Positions 16,464-26,447 of a DNA stretch of 64,000 bases are shown one piece after another. Position 1 is the first letter of the stretch. Each line of letters opens with the position of its first letter. This stretch comes from Hymenobacter sp. H14-R3 (GTDB taxonomy: Bacteria > Bacteroidota > Bacteroidia > Cytophagales > Hymenobacteraceae). The position numbers and the translations under genes were made by a program. The notes below the pieces were generated by a model. It was not told where the DNA came from. It searched no databases and saw only the letters and a list, made by a program, of their open reading frames with translations. The DNA is taken from NCBI RefSeq assembly GCF_030063445.1, contig NZ_JASITD010000007.1:124001-188000 (forward strand). Reading direction: 5' to 3'.

Positions 16464-16700
16464 CCGCAGAATCAATCCAGACCGCAGATTCCAACGGATT
16501 TAACGGATTACGCAGATACGCCGCTAAAGCGGCTGGCTAGCCAGCTATCCATATCAACGCCAAACACCAAAAAGGCTACCTTATAGGTAGCCTTTTTGGT
16601 TGAATATAGATACCAAATACCAGCTAGTCAGCTGCTCTAGCGGCGTATCTGCGTAATCCGTTAAATCCGTTGGAATCTGCGGTCTGGATTGATTCTGCGG
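16464..16700. repeat. Perfect 62-bp inverted repeat with a terminator in its loop
   Basis: Bases 16464-16525 and 16639-16700 are exact reverse complements over 62 bases. The arms include GATTTAACGGATTACGCAGA. The 113-base loop carries its own 14-bp hairpin with a T-run (16566-16600). The whole fills the gap between two convergent genes. A perfect match of this length suggests a recent insertion or active homogenisation. Confidence 0.9.
16566..16600. terminator. Bidirectional hairpin terminator
   Basis: ACCAAAAAGGCTACC and its inverted partner GGTAGCCTTTTTGGT surround TTATA. A-runs and T-runs on either side allow it to end transcription from both convergent neighbours. Confidence 0.8.
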
Positions 16701-16706
16701 TTTTAC

Positions 16707-17012
16707 CTAGTAGAAGTCGAAGCCCAGCACGGCGCGCAGGGGCAGCATAATACCAGCTTTGAGCGTAATATATTCATTATGAGTGCCCCACACGGCGGTT
16801 TGCACCCGCTTTGGCTGGCCATCGGCAGTTTGGAAGAAAATATCCAGCTTACCGTGGTAGGCATTGCCGAGACGGCAGGCGCGCTCGGCATCGGCGCGGC
16901 GGCGCTCTAGCTGGGTTTGGTCGGTTAGCACGTCTTCTTGCGGAAAGCGCAGAGTGGGAATAACCTCTTTCTCAACGGTTTCGACGGGATGGTCGGTGGT
17001 GGGAGCAAACAT
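16707..17012 (-). CDS. Hypothetical protein
   Basis: A 101-residue soluble protein beginning MFAPTTDHPVETVEKEV. Residues 30-50 are a charged helix (QTQLERRRADAERACRLGNAYHGKL), followed by a small beta-rich part (KVDIFF-like strand, RVQTAVWGTHNEYITLKAGIMLPLRAVLGFDFY). The short strands around WGTHNEYITLKAGIMLP look like a small barrel-type domain with an aromatic C terminus. I do not recognise the family. Met at 17012 is preferred to 17066, as the extra 18 residues have no helix or conserved look. Confidence 0.65.
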   Translation of the reverse strand: MFAPTTDHPVETVEKEVIPTLRFPQEDVLTDQTQLERRRADAERACRLGNAYHGKLDIFFQTADGQPKRVQTAVWGTHNEYITLKAGIMLPLRAVLGFDFY

Positions 17013-17112
17013 AAACGGAGCAGCGGGGGATGAATAAGCGAGCGAAAAGACCAGTTGCGGGGGCAACGGCGCTGTTAATGTACCGACTTCGGGCCAGTTG
17101 GGGTGGTTGGGT

Positions 17113-18129
17113 TTACAGTTCGGTGGCTAAAAACTCCATGGTATCGAGGCCGTCGGCGTAGTCGGCCACGCTGGGGCTTTGGGCGCGGCCAAAGGGTACC
17201 GAGCCGGCAAAGCGCCCGCCCGCCGACACGAGGCACTGGGTTTGGGCGGCCACGTTGGTAAGCTGGTCGAGCAGGTCGATTTCCTGCGTGTAGGTGCTGT
17301 AATGCAGCACCGAGATGGGCGACACGAGCGCCGTTTGCGCTGTGAGTAGCAGGAAGCCGGTGTCGAGATGCGGTACCGCGTTCACCAGCAAAATGCTCTT
17401 GTTGTAATCGTAATTGTTCTGATACTTGTGGTGGTTGAGCACGTGCTGCCAGGGCTGCAAGGCATCGAGCAGGGGCACAAAGTCGTAGCCCTCGGGCACG
17501 TAAAGCTTGCTCACGTTGCGGCAGCCTAAGCCGTAGTATTGGAAAATATCGGGGCCCAGGGCAGCCAGCTCTTCAGCCGTTTCATCGCCCGTGAGAATAG
17601 CCAGGCTGGTGCGGTTGCGCCGAATGATGTGCGGCCGGCTCTTGAAATAAAACTCGAAGTAGCGCGCTGTATTGTCCGAGCCGGTGGCGATGAAGGCATC
17701 GGCCGCGTTGAGGCGCTCCACAACGTGCAGGTGCTCAGCAAATAGTGGCTCAATTTCGAGCAACTGCTGGCGCAGCCACAGCATAAGCAGGGTATCGTCT
17801 TTGCTGAGCTTGGCCAGCAGCGTGTGGCCGCTGAGCAGCACGCACAGCAGGTCGTGGAAGCCCACCATGGGGATGTTGCCGGCCATTACCACGCCCACCT
17901 GGCGCGGGGCGGCGGGCTCAGCGGGATAGCGGCTGGCCCACTGACTGAGGGCGGGCTCAGCCAGCAGGTGCACGATGCCAGCGAGGGCGGTGCGCACGTT
18001 GGGCAGGTCGAACCAGGCGTTTTGGTTGCGGGCCCGAAAGGCTAATTCAGTGATTTCGGCCTCGGTGAGCGAGGCGAGGTGGTGGCCCAGCGCGGCGAAA
18101 GCGGCGAGGCGGATAGTGCGGTTCAACAT
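17113..18129 (-). CDS. LuxC-type acyl-CoA reductase
   Basis: A 338-residue member of the acyl-CoA reductase (LuxC) branch of the aldehyde dehydrogenase superfamily. It reduces fatty acyl-CoA or acyl-enzyme to aldehyde with NADPH. It has the Rossmann-type segment VGVVMAGNIPMVGFHDLLCVLLSGH, the ATGSDNTARYFEFYF region, and YYGLGCRNVSKLYVP, where the cysteine is the catalytic nucleophile (about residue 209). It is short for LuxC (often about 480 residues) but fits the Bacteroidota form. It is divergent from the ferredoxin gene, so the two could be co-regulated and share electron transfer. No luciferase genes are nearby, so bioluminescence is not implied. Confidence 0.82.
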   Translation of the reverse strand: MLNRTIRLAAFAALGHHLASLTEAEITELAFRARNQNAWFDLPNVRTALAGIVHLLAEPALSQWASRYPAEPAAPRQVGVVMAGNIPMVGFHDLLCVLLSGHTLLAKLSKDDTLLMLWLRQQLLEIEPLFAEHLHVVERLNAADAFIATGSDNTARYFEFYFKSRPHIIRRNRTSLAILTGDETAEELAALGPDIFQYYGLGCRNVSKLYVPEGYDFVPLLDALQPWQHVLNHHKYQNNYDYNKSILLVNAVPHLDTGFLLLTAQTALVSPISVLHYSTYTQEIDLLDQLTNVAAQTQCLVSAGGRFAGSVPFGRAQSPSVADYADGLDTMEFLATEL

Positions 18130-18162
18130 GAAGAAAAGGAAGCGGGAAGGCAGAATGAGCCG

Positions 18163-18170
18163 TACTTTTG
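18163..18170 (+). promoter_or_regulatory. -7 box (TACTTTTG) in the luxC-ferredoxin gap
   Basis: TACTTTTG fits TAnnTTTG on the plus strand and could drive the ferredoxin gene, 92 bases downstream. Confidence 0.4.
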
Positions 18171-18261
18171 AGGGTCCGAATCAGCCTGGGTCGGCGTTTT
18201 TACGTACAGCCGGGCAGCTTTGAACAGCAAAATTACTCACTAGTATAAGGAGACGACGGCA

Positions 18262-18612
18262 ATGGCCATCATGATAACCGACGAGTGCATCAACTGTGGT
18301 GCCTGCGAACCGGAATGCCCCAACACCGCCATCTACGAGGGCGGTGCCCAGTGGCGCTGGGCCGATGGCACCACCCTAAAGGAGGTGCAAACCATCGACG
18401 GCCACCTGGCCGGCGGCACCGAGCCCCAGCGCCCGGTATCCAACGAGTACTACTACATCGTGACCGATAAGTGCACCGAGTGCGTAGGCTTCCACGAGGA
18501 GCCGCAGTGCGCCGCCGTGTGCCCCGTCGATTGCTGCGTAGACGACCCCGACCACCGCGAAAGCCGCGAGCGCCTGACCCAAAAACAGCAGTGGCTGCAT
18601 AAAGCCGCATAG
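18262..18612 (+). CDS. Ferredoxin with two [4Fe-4S] clusters
   Basis: A 116-residue ferredoxin. The first cluster motif is CINCGACEPECP (CxxCxxCxxxCP). The second is split, CTECVGFHEEPQCAAVCP (CxxC, eight residues, CxxxCP), as in Azotobacter-type 2[4Fe-4S] ferredoxins. About 45 residues between them form an insertion with a tyrosine-rich strand (NEYYYIVTDKC). The tail is charged and helical. It carries electrons for unknown reductases. It is transcribed away from the acyl-CoA reductase. A GTAG-family hairpin begins 5 bases after the stop. Confidence 0.92.
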   Translation: MAIMITDECINCGACEPECPNTAIYEGGAQWRWADGTTLKEVQTIDGHLAGGTEPQRPVSNEYYYIVTDKCTECVGFHEEPQCAAVCPVDCCVDDPDHRESRERLTQKQQWLHKAA

Positions 18613-18616
18613 CATT

Positions 18617-18640
18617 GTAGCGCGGATTTTGCAATCCGCG
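18617..18640. repeat. Single hairpin of the GTAG family
   Basis: GTAG followed by CGCGGATT, a TTGC loop and AATCCGCG. It resembles one arm of the two-arm GTAG elements at 26023, 39217 and 43211. Confidence 0.6.
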
Positions 18641-18655
18641 TTTTGCCAAAAAGAA

Positions 18656-18749
18656 CGTCATGCTGAAGGCAATGAAGCATCTCGCCCGCATCGATTGGAT
18701 TAGTAACCCAACGATTCAAGTGAGATGCTTCACTGCGTTCAGCATGACG
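18656..18749. repeat. Two-level palindromic element, GTCATGCTGA family
   Basis: The left arm starts ACGTCATGCTGAAGGCAATG and its inverse ends at 18749. Each arm forms its own ATGCT/AGCAT hairpin. The element fills the gap between the ferredoxin and aat genes and ends 8 bases before the aat stop codon. Confidence 0.85.
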
Positions 18750-18756
18750 CTCTCTT

Positions 18757-19434
18757 TTAATCAGCGTCAAACAACTGCCGACCCGCGTTCTGCTCGTTCA
18801 CTAGCAGGGCCAAAAACTCGTCCCGCGACACTTCCTCCGCGCCCAGCACCACCATGTGCGGCGTCAGCTGCTGAATATCGAAGAAGCTGGCCCCGCGCGC
18901 CCGCAGGTGCCTGGCCAGCGCCAGCACCGCCAGCTTCGAGGCATTGGGCCGGTGGTGAAACATGCTTTCACCCGCAAACACGCCTCGCACGGCCACGCCG
19001 TAGAGGCCGCCCACGAGGGTGTCGCCCTCCCACACCTCCACGCTGTGGGCGTGGCCGGCGGCGTGTAGCTCCGTATAGCCGCGCACCAGCTGCGGGGTAA
19101 TCCAGGTGCCGGCCTGGCCGGGGCGCGGTTGCGTTTGGCACGCCCGCATCACCTCTCCAAATGACTCGTCGAAGCTGATGTGCCACGGCGACTGCCGCTG
19201 CGCCCGCGCCAGGCTGCGGCCCACGTGCAGGCGGGCCAGCCGCAAAATGCCCCGCCGCGGCGGGCAGAACCAGGCCAGCGGCAAGTCATCTACCGGCCAC
19301 GGAAAAATGCCCTGGCTGTAGGCCGCCACCAGGTTTTCGACGGTGGGCTGGCCACCTAGGAGCAGCAGGCCGTCGAGGTCGTCGCGCGCGGCGGTGGGTG
19401 GGGGGAAGGTGAGGGGCATTAAGTTGCTGTACAC
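18757..19434 (-). CDS. aat: Leucyl/phenylalanyl-tRNA-protein transferase
   Basis: A 225-residue enzyme that moves Leu or Phe from tRNA to N-terminal Arg or Lys of proteins, marking them for ClpAP/ClpS decay (N-degron pathway). Diagnostic blocks are all visible: GLLLLGGQPTVENLVAAYSQGIFPW, WFCPPRRGILRL, TWITPQLVRGYTELH, GHAHSVEVWEGDTLVGGLYGVAVRGVFAGESMF and ASKLAVLALARHL. The translation may start at 19434 or at the Met at 19419 (MPLTFPP). The family usually begins just before a proline-rich segment, so the second is possible. The C terminus is normal, although a palindromic element stops right at its end. Confidence 0.93.
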   Translation of the reverse strand: MYSNLMPLTFPPPTAARDDLDGLLLLGGQPTVENLVAAYSQGIFPWPVDDLPLAWFCPPRRGILRLARLHVGRSLARAQRQSPWHISFDESFGEVMRACQTQPRPGQAGTWITPQLVRGYTELHAAGHAHSVEVWEGDTLVGGLYGVAVRGVFAGESMFHHRPNASKLAVLALARHLRARGASFFDIQQLTPHMVVLGAEEVSRDEFLALLVNEQNAGRQLFDAD

Positions 19435-19456
19435 TAAATCTTATTACTAGTGTAAG

Positions 19457-19876
19457 CTACTTGTACTGATATATCATATAATTATTTTGGTCAATATTTT
19501 CGCTGCCCAAAGGCCATGTCCCCGCCCATTTTATTGTTTTGTAAAAACTATTCACTGAAATATAAACGAAAGCTTTGTAGCTGTCGTCTCCATCTATTGG
19601 CATTAAGCATTTGTATATCCTAGTGTACTTACTTGTGGAGCTATTTTGAGTATTAATTATTCTGTATATGTGGTCTTTATATTTAGGCGAAGAATTTATA
19701 TCCGAAATCTTTTTTAATTTCTCGTCTATTATAATCTTGAGCCCCGAAATGCCTGTTGACGACTGAGTATGGGCATCTTCAACAATATCAACGTGATTTG
19801 GGTAATAAGTTCTTGTTTGTCCTAAAGCATTCAAAGAATAAATGATAAGCAGCGTAATTAAAATTGAGAAATTCAT
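19457..19876 (-). CDS. AT-rich hypothetical secreted protein
   Basis: A 139-residue protein with a signal peptide (FSILITLLIIYSLNALGQ). It contrasts with its neighbours in base composition (roughly one third G+C, against about two thirds nearby) and in its Ile/Asn/Lys/Tyr-rich content. This suggests acquisition from an AT-rich donor. The mature part has a mixed alpha/beta look (DAHTQSSTGISGLKIIIDEKLKKISD, then YKAFVYISVNSFYKTIKWAG) but no family is recognised. It sits with the next gene on the same strand, about 45 bases apart, and both lie between aat and valS. Confidence 0.6.
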   Translation of the reverse strand: MNFSILITLLIIYSLNALGQTRTYYPNHVDIVEDAHTQSSTGISGLKIIIDEKLKKISDINSSPKYKDHIYRIINTQNSSTSKYTRIYKCLMPIDGDDSYKAFVYISVNSFYKTIKWAGTWPLGSENIDQNNYMIYQYK

Positions 19877-19921
19877 TTTCGTGACTTAAAGATTGAGAAA
19901 GTGTGAAAAACGGGGGGCTTC

Positions 19922-20179
19922 TTATTTGTTCTTTTTGTACCATTCTTCTGCATTTTCAGCCCATTGAAAATCTCGGCTTTTGTCTCGAAATACTTCGGTT
20001 TTAACCAATAAATTAACTTTCATTAGATGTAAATGATATTTGTCTCTTTTAGCTTGGTTAAGTATTATAGTTACTTGCTCTGGTGTGTCAGCAGTTTTGT
20101 GTGGCTGCTGGACCCCATCGCTATCAGGGATGGTAACGATAAAATACGATTGTAAATCAGCGACATTCATTTTGGACAT
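19922..20179 (-). CDS. AT-rich small hypothetical protein
   Basis: An 85-residue protein rich in Lys, Asp and Asn. It has a strand-turn-helix pattern (YFIVTIPDSDGVQQPHKTADTPEQVTIILNQAKRDKYHLHLM) and a basic C terminus ending EEWYKKNK. It shares the low G+C of the neighbouring 139-residue gene, so the two probably arrived together. Met1 and Met4 are both possible starts. I do not recognise it, and I would not call the pair a toxin-antitoxin system without further evidence. Confidence 0.55.
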   Translation of the reverse strand: MSKMNVADLQSYFIVTIPDSDGVQQPHKTADTPEQVTIILNQAKRDKYHLHLMKVNLLVKTEVFRDKSRDFQWAENAEEWYKKNK

Positions 20180-20255
20180 TGTTTATCAGGTATTTATTTG
20201 TTAGGTGGTAAATGTACTGCTGAATCAAACCATCCACCGCCAATCCCGCCCGCCG

Positions 20256-20263
20256 TACTTTTG
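20256..20263 (+). promoter_or_regulatory. -7 box (TACTTTTG) of valS
   Basis: TACTTTTG is an exact TAnnTTTG match 26 bases upstream of the valS start. No clear -33 box is seen. Confidence 0.5.
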
Positions 20264-20289
20264 CCAGCTAGCAGCAGAACCCCGCAATA

Positions 20290-22920
20290 ATGTCTCTCGC
20301 CAAAACCTATTCGCCCGCCGACGTTGAAGCCAAATGGTACCAGCGCTGGCAGGAGCAGGGCTTTTTTCAAGCCAAACCCAACCCTCGCAAGCAGCCCTAT
20401 ACCGTGGTCATTCCGCCGCCCAACGTGACGGGCGTGCTGCACATGGGCCACATGCTCAACAATACCATCCAGGACGTGCTGGTGCGCCGCGCCCGCATGC
20501 AGGGCAAGGAGGCCTGCTGGGTGCCCGGCACCGACCACGCCAGCATCGCCACCGAGGCCAAGGTAGTGGCCATGCTCAAAGAGCAGGGTATCAATAAGAA
20601 AGACCTGAGCCGCGAGGAGTTTCTGGAGCACGCGTTTGCCTGGAAGGAGAAGTACGGCGGCATCATACTGGAGCAGCTCAAGCAGCTCGGGGCCTCGTGC
20701 GACTGGAGCCGCACGCGCTTCACCATGGAGCCTAAGCTGACCGAGGCCGTGCTGCGCGTGTTCGTGGATTTGTACCGCAAGGGCCTCATTTACAGAGGGG
20801 TGCGTATGGTGAACTGGGACCCGCTGGGCGGCACCGCCATCTCGGATGAGGAAGTGATTGCCAAGGATACCCAGGCCAAGATGTATCACCTCAAGTACGA
20901 GGTGGTGGGCCAGCCCGGCCGCTTCCTCACGGTGGCCACCTCGCGCCCCGAAACCGTGATGGCCGACGTGGCCGTAGCCGTGAACCCCACTGACCCGCGC
21001 TACCACGACCTGGCCGGCCAGAAGGTGCGCATTCCGCTGCTGGGCCGCGAAATCCCGGTTATTCAGGACGAGTACGTGACGGTTGATTTCGGTACGGGCG
21101 CGCTGAAAGTGACGCCCGCCCACGACCTCAACGACTACGAGCTGGGTTTGAAACACAACCTGCCAGTCATTGATATTCTGAACGATAACGGCACGCTGAA
21201 CGAAAAGGCGGAGCTGTACGTGGGCCAGGACCGGTTTGCGGCCCGCCGCAACATCGTGAAGGATTTGCAGGAAGCCGGCCTGCTCGATAAAATCGAGGAA
21301 TACGCCAGCATTGTGCAGACTTCGGAGCGCACCGGGGCCGTGATTGAGCCCAAGCTGAGCCTGCAGTGGTTCCTGAAAATGGAGCACCTCGCCAAGCCCG
21401 CGCTCGAAGTGGTGGAGAATGACACCATTAAGCTGCACCCGCCCAAGTTTAAGAATATGTACCGGGCCTGGATGGAGAACGTGCGCGACTGGTGCATCTC
21501 GCGCCAGCTGTGGTGGGGCCAGCGCATTCCGGCCTACTACCTGCCCGATGGCTCGTTTGTAGTGGCCCAGAATGAGGCCGAAGCGTTGGAGCTGGCCCGT
21601 ACCCAAACCGGTAACAACGACCTGCAAGCCAGCGACTTGCGCCAGGATGAGGACGTGCTCGATACCTGGTTTTCGTCGTGGCTGTGGCCCATCTCGGTGT
21701 TCGACGGCTTCGACGACCCCGACAACGCCGACATCAACTACTTCTACCCGACCAACGACCTCGTAACTGCCCCCGAAATCCTGTTTTTCTGGGTGGCGCG
21801 CATGATTATGGCCGGCCTAGAATTCCGCAAGGAAGTGCCCTTCAAAAACGTGTACCTGACTGGTATTGTGCGCGATGCGCAGGGCCGTAAGATGAGCAAG
21901 CAGCTCGGTAACTCGCCCGACCCGCTCGACCTCATCCGCGACTTCGGGGCCGATGCGGTGCGCACGGGCATGCTGTTTTCGTCGCCCGCCGGCAACGACT
22001 TGTTCTACGACCAGAAGCTGATTGACCAGGGCCGCAACTTCAACAACAAGCTCTGGAACGCCTTCCGCCTCGTAAAAGGCTGGGAAGTGGATAACGCGCT
22101 GCCCTTCGCTAACGCGCAGGCCGTGAGCTGGTTTGAGGCCAAGCTGGCCGAAACCGTGGCGGTACTCGACGAGCATTTCGAGAAGTTTCGGATGAGCGAC
22201 GCGCTGCTGACGGTGTACAAGCTGCTGTGGGACGATTTCTGCGGGCAGTACCTCGAAATGGTGAAGCCCGCTTACCAGCACCCCATTGATGCCCAGACGC
22301 TTAGCGCTACCGTGGGTTTCCTCGAAACGCTGCTCAAGCTACTGCACCCCTTCATGCCCTTCATCACCGAGGAGCTATGGCACGAGCTGGCCGAGCGCGG
22401 CCCCAAAGACTACATCACCGTGGCCCACTGGCCCAAAGTGACCGCGCCCGCCAATAGCGCCGATACCCTGGCCGAAATGGACAAGGCCCTGGCCATTGTT
22501 GCCGGTGTGCGCAACGTGCGCAATCAGAAGAACTTAGGCCCGGTGAAGCAATTGGAGTTGGCCGTGAAAACCGACGACCAAGCCGCTATCCTAGCCTACG
22601 CGCCACTGGTGCGCAAGCTGGCTAACCTCAGCGACTTGTCGTTTGCCCAGGAAGGGCCGGCCGGTGCGGTGAGCTTCGTGCTGGGCGGCAACGAGTTTTT
22701 TATTCCGCTTGATATTCAGGTAGATGCCGCTACTGAGCGCGCCCGCGTGGCGAAGGAGCTGGAGTACGCCATTGGCTTCCGCGACTCGGTGAATAAGAAG
22801 CTGAGCAACGAGAAATTCGTGGCCAACGCCAAGCCCGACGTGTTGGAGCGCGAGCGCCAGAAGCTGGCCGATGCCGAGGCAAAAATTGCGGCCCTGGAGC
22901 AGGCGCTCAAGGCTTTATAG
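20290..22920 (+). CDS. valS: Valyl-tRNA synthetase
   Basis: An 876-residue class I aminoacyl-tRNA synthetase that charges tRNA-Val. It has the HIGH-type signature PPPNVTGVLHMGHM and the KMSKS loop GRKMSKQLGNSPDP (about residue 535). The large CP1 editing domain, which removes mischarged threonine, lies between them (about 190-330). The anticodon domain follows, and the C-terminal coiled-coil arm is visible as ERARVAKELEYAIGF and ERERQKLADAEAKIAALEQ. The length and domain order are those of bacterial ValRS. A hairpin terminator follows at 22953. Confidence 0.97.
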   Translation: MSLAKTYSPADVEAKWYQRWQEQGFFQAKPNPRKQPYTVVIPPPNVTGVLHMGHMLNNTIQDVLVRRARMQGKEACWVPGTDHASIATEAKVVAMLKEQGINKKDLSREEFLEHAFAWKEKYGGIILEQLKQLGASCDWSRTRFTMEPKLTEAVLRVFVDLYRKGLIYRGVRMVNWDPLGGTAISDEEVIAKDTQAKMYHLKYEVVGQPGRFLTVATSRPETVMADVAVAVNPTDPRYHDLAGQKVRIPLLGREIPVIQDEYVTVDFGTGALKVTPAHDLNDYELGLKHNLPVIDILNDNGTLNEKAELYVGQDRFAARRNIVKDLQEAGLLDKIEEYASIVQTSERTGAVIEPKLSLQWFLKMEHLAKPALEVVENDTIKLHPPKFKNMYRAWMENVRDWCISRQLWWGQRIPAYYLPDGSFVVAQNEAEALELARTQTGNNDLQASDLRQDEDVLDTWFSSWLWPISVFDGFDDPDNADINYFYPTNDLVTAPEILFFWVARMIMAGLEFRKEVPFKNVYLTGIVRDAQGRKMSKQLGNSPDPLDLIRDFGADAVRTGMLFSSPAGNDLFYDQKLIDQGRNFNNKLWNAFRLVKGWEVDNALPFANAQAVSWFEAKLAETVAVLDEHFEKFRMSDALLTVYKLLWDDFCGQYLEMVKPAYQHPIDAQTLSATVGFLETLLKLLHPFMPFITEELWHELAERGPKDYITVAHWPKVTAPANSADTLAEMDKALAIVAGVRNVRNQKNLGPVKQLELAVKTDDQAAILAYAPLVRKLANLSDLSFAQEGPAGAVSFVLGGNEFFIPLDIQVDAATERARVAKELEYAIGFRDSVNKKLSNEKFVANAKPDVLERERQKLADAEAKIAALEQALKAL

Positions 22921-22952
22921 TAGCCTGAGTAAAGCTCAGAAAAACGGATTGG

Positions 22953-22988
22953 AACGCCCTGTGAATAGCTTCGCAGGGCGTTCTGTCG
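22953..22988 (+). terminator. Terminator after valS
   Basis: The stem AACGCCCTG...CAGGGCGTT (9 bp) has a 12-base loop and is followed by CTGTCGTT. The poly-T tail is weak. Confidence 0.55.
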
Positions 22989-23013
22989 TTAGGCGCAAGC
23001 GCCACTAGCCGCC

Positions 23014-23817
23014 ATGAAATACCTGCTGCTTTGGGTGCTCAGTATCGTATCAGTGCTGTACGTAGTGGCATGTGCCTGGCTTTATTTCCGGCAGGAAACG
23101 CTGTTGTTTTACCCGCGCAAGCTGCCCGCTACCTACCAGTTTCGGCTACCGGGCCGCTACGCTGAGCTTCCCATTATCACCTTGGATGGCGTGCGGCTGA
23201 GCGGCCTGCTCTTTAAGGCTGACGCACCCAAAGGCCTGGTTTTCTTCCTGCACGGCAACGCGGGCTCTCTGGCCGAGTGGGGCCAGCTGGCAGCCACCTA
23301 CACGCGGCTAGGCTACGACGTGTTTATGCTCGATTACCGGGGCTACGGCAAAAGCACCGGTACCATTACCAGCCAGGCCCAGCTGCTGGCTGATGTGGAA
23401 GTATCTTACCAGCAAGTAGTTGCGAACCATGATGAAAGCCAGGTAGTTATTGCTGGCTACTCGCTTGGCACGGGGCCAGCTACGTGGCTGGCGGCGCGGC
23501 ACCGGTCCCGGCGGCTGCTCTTGCACGCACCCTATTACAGCTTGGCCGATATGGCGGCGCACACGATTCCCGTCTGGCCGATTTTGCCCGGTTTTTTGTT
23601 GCGCTACCCAATGCCGACCAACGAGTTTATCCGGCAGGTGAGCGCGCCCATCGTATTGGTGCACGGCGACCACTACGAGCTGATTCCCTATAATTCTTCC
23701 GTCAGGCTGAAGGCGCTGCTGAAGCCTGGCGACCAGTTACTAACCATTCGGGGTGGGGGCCACAACGGCTTAACGGCAACGCCGCAATACCAACAAGCCC
23801 TACCTAACATCCTGTAA
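23014..23817 (+). CDS. Alpha/beta hydrolase, membrane-anchored (YqiA/Fsh-like)
   Basis: A 267-residue hydrolase with an N-terminal membrane segment (about residues 3-20, LLLWVLSIVSVLYVVACAWLYF) that may act as an uncleaved anchor. The fold markers are VFFLHGNAGSLAEWG (oxyanion loop), YDVFMLDYRGYGKS, the nucleophile elbow VIAGYSLGTGPATWLA (G-Y-S-L-G, Ser about 151), and VHGDHYELIPYNSS with the acid residue. GGGHNGL carries the catalytic histidine. This set is common to the serine hydrolase group in the BAAT/bem46-type family. The substrate is unknown. It is followed by the oligopeptidase gene in the same direction. Confidence 0.8.
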   Translation: MKYLLLWVLSIVSVLYVVACAWLYFRQETLLFYPRKLPATYQFRLPGRYAELPIITLDGVRLSGLLFKADAPKGLVFFLHGNAGSLAEWGQLAATYTRLGYDVFMLDYRGYGKSTGTITSQAQLLADVEVSYQQVVANHDESQVVIAGYSLGTGPATWLAARHRSRRLLLHAPYYSLADMAAHTIPVWPILPGFLLRYPMPTNEFIRQVSAPIVLVHGDHYELIPYNSSVRLKALLKPGDQLLTIRGGGHNGLTATPQYQQALPNIL

Positions 23818-23888
23818 ATACTAGTATTAATGCAGATAATACCTCATTGCTGCCTTTCTTTGGGGTCGTCAACCAAAACCTTTTCCGG

Positions 23889-26022
<2,134 letters not shown>

Positions 26023-26027
<5 letters not shown>

Positions 26028-26097
26028 AACGGAGTGGTACTCCGTTTCCGGGCGAACGACAGGTGCAGCGATAAACGGAGTACCACTCCGTTCTACA
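26023..26097. repeat. Two-arm GTAG-family palindrome
   Basis: A perfect 24-bp inverted repeat (26023-26046 and 26074-26097). Each arm also folds as ACGGAGT-GGT-ACTCCGT. The TAG stop of the oligopeptidase lies in the left arm. Confidence 0.85.
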
Positions 26098-26310
26098 TTA
26101 CTTAGCCGAAGGCGCGGTGGTCGAAGTGGCCTCCGCGCTTTTTTCGTCGGCGCTCAGCTGGGCTTGCAGTTGAAAGGTAACCTGTTCGCAGGCAGTACTT
26201 TGGCGCTGTGCCTCGGCCAGCGCATTCTGCGTGACGGTGAGCCGCCAGTAGAGGAAGAAAATGAGGCCCAGCGAAACGGCGAGGGTGAGGATAAAGAGCA
26301 GATTTTTCAT
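26098..26310 (-). CDS. Small single-pass membrane protein
   Basis: A 70-residue protein with one membrane segment (LLFILTLAVSLGLIFFLYW) followed by a short hydrophilic helix (TQNALAEAQRQSTACEQVTFQLQAQL) and a Thr/Ser-rich tail. It is unrecognised. The helical part after the membrane segment could form a coiled coil. The gene is boxed in by two palindromic elements (26023-26097 and 26327-26424), the first starting right after its stop. Confidence 0.55.
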   Translation of the reverse strand: MKNLLFILTLAVSLGLIFFLYWRLTVTQNALAEAQRQSTACEQVTFQLQAQLSADEKSAEATSTTAPSAK

Positions 26311-26326
26311 GAAGAAGAGGTACTAA

Positions 26327-26424
26327 AAACGTCTGTCATGCTGAGCCTGCGAAGCATCCTGTCGCGCCAGAACAAGTCGTTCGAACGCGATAGGGTGCTT
26401 CGCAGGCTCAGCATGACAGACGTT
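26327..26424. repeat. Two-level palindromic element, GTCATGCTGAGC family
   Basis: The left arm starts AAACGTCTGTCATGCTGAGC and the right arm ends with its inverse. The inner hairpin is ATGCT/AGCAT. The centre is GAACAAGTCGTTCGAACG. The element at 37034 is the same subfamily. Confidence 0.9.
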
Positions 26425-26447
26425 TGTTAAGCAGCAAAAATTTGTAG

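Noticed and set aside
17113..18129. Bioluminescence (lux) locus
   Set aside because: Only the LuxC-type reductase is present. luxA, luxB, luxD and luxE are not.
19457..20179. Possible toxin-antitoxin pair
   Set aside because: The order and size could fit, but the first protein has a signal peptide and neither has a known toxin or antitoxin motif.
20194..21627. A 477-codon open frame on the minus strand opposite valS
   Set aside because: High G+C makes long antisense frames common. ValRS on the plus strand is unambiguous, and the antisense protein is His/Gly/Leu-rich with no family features.
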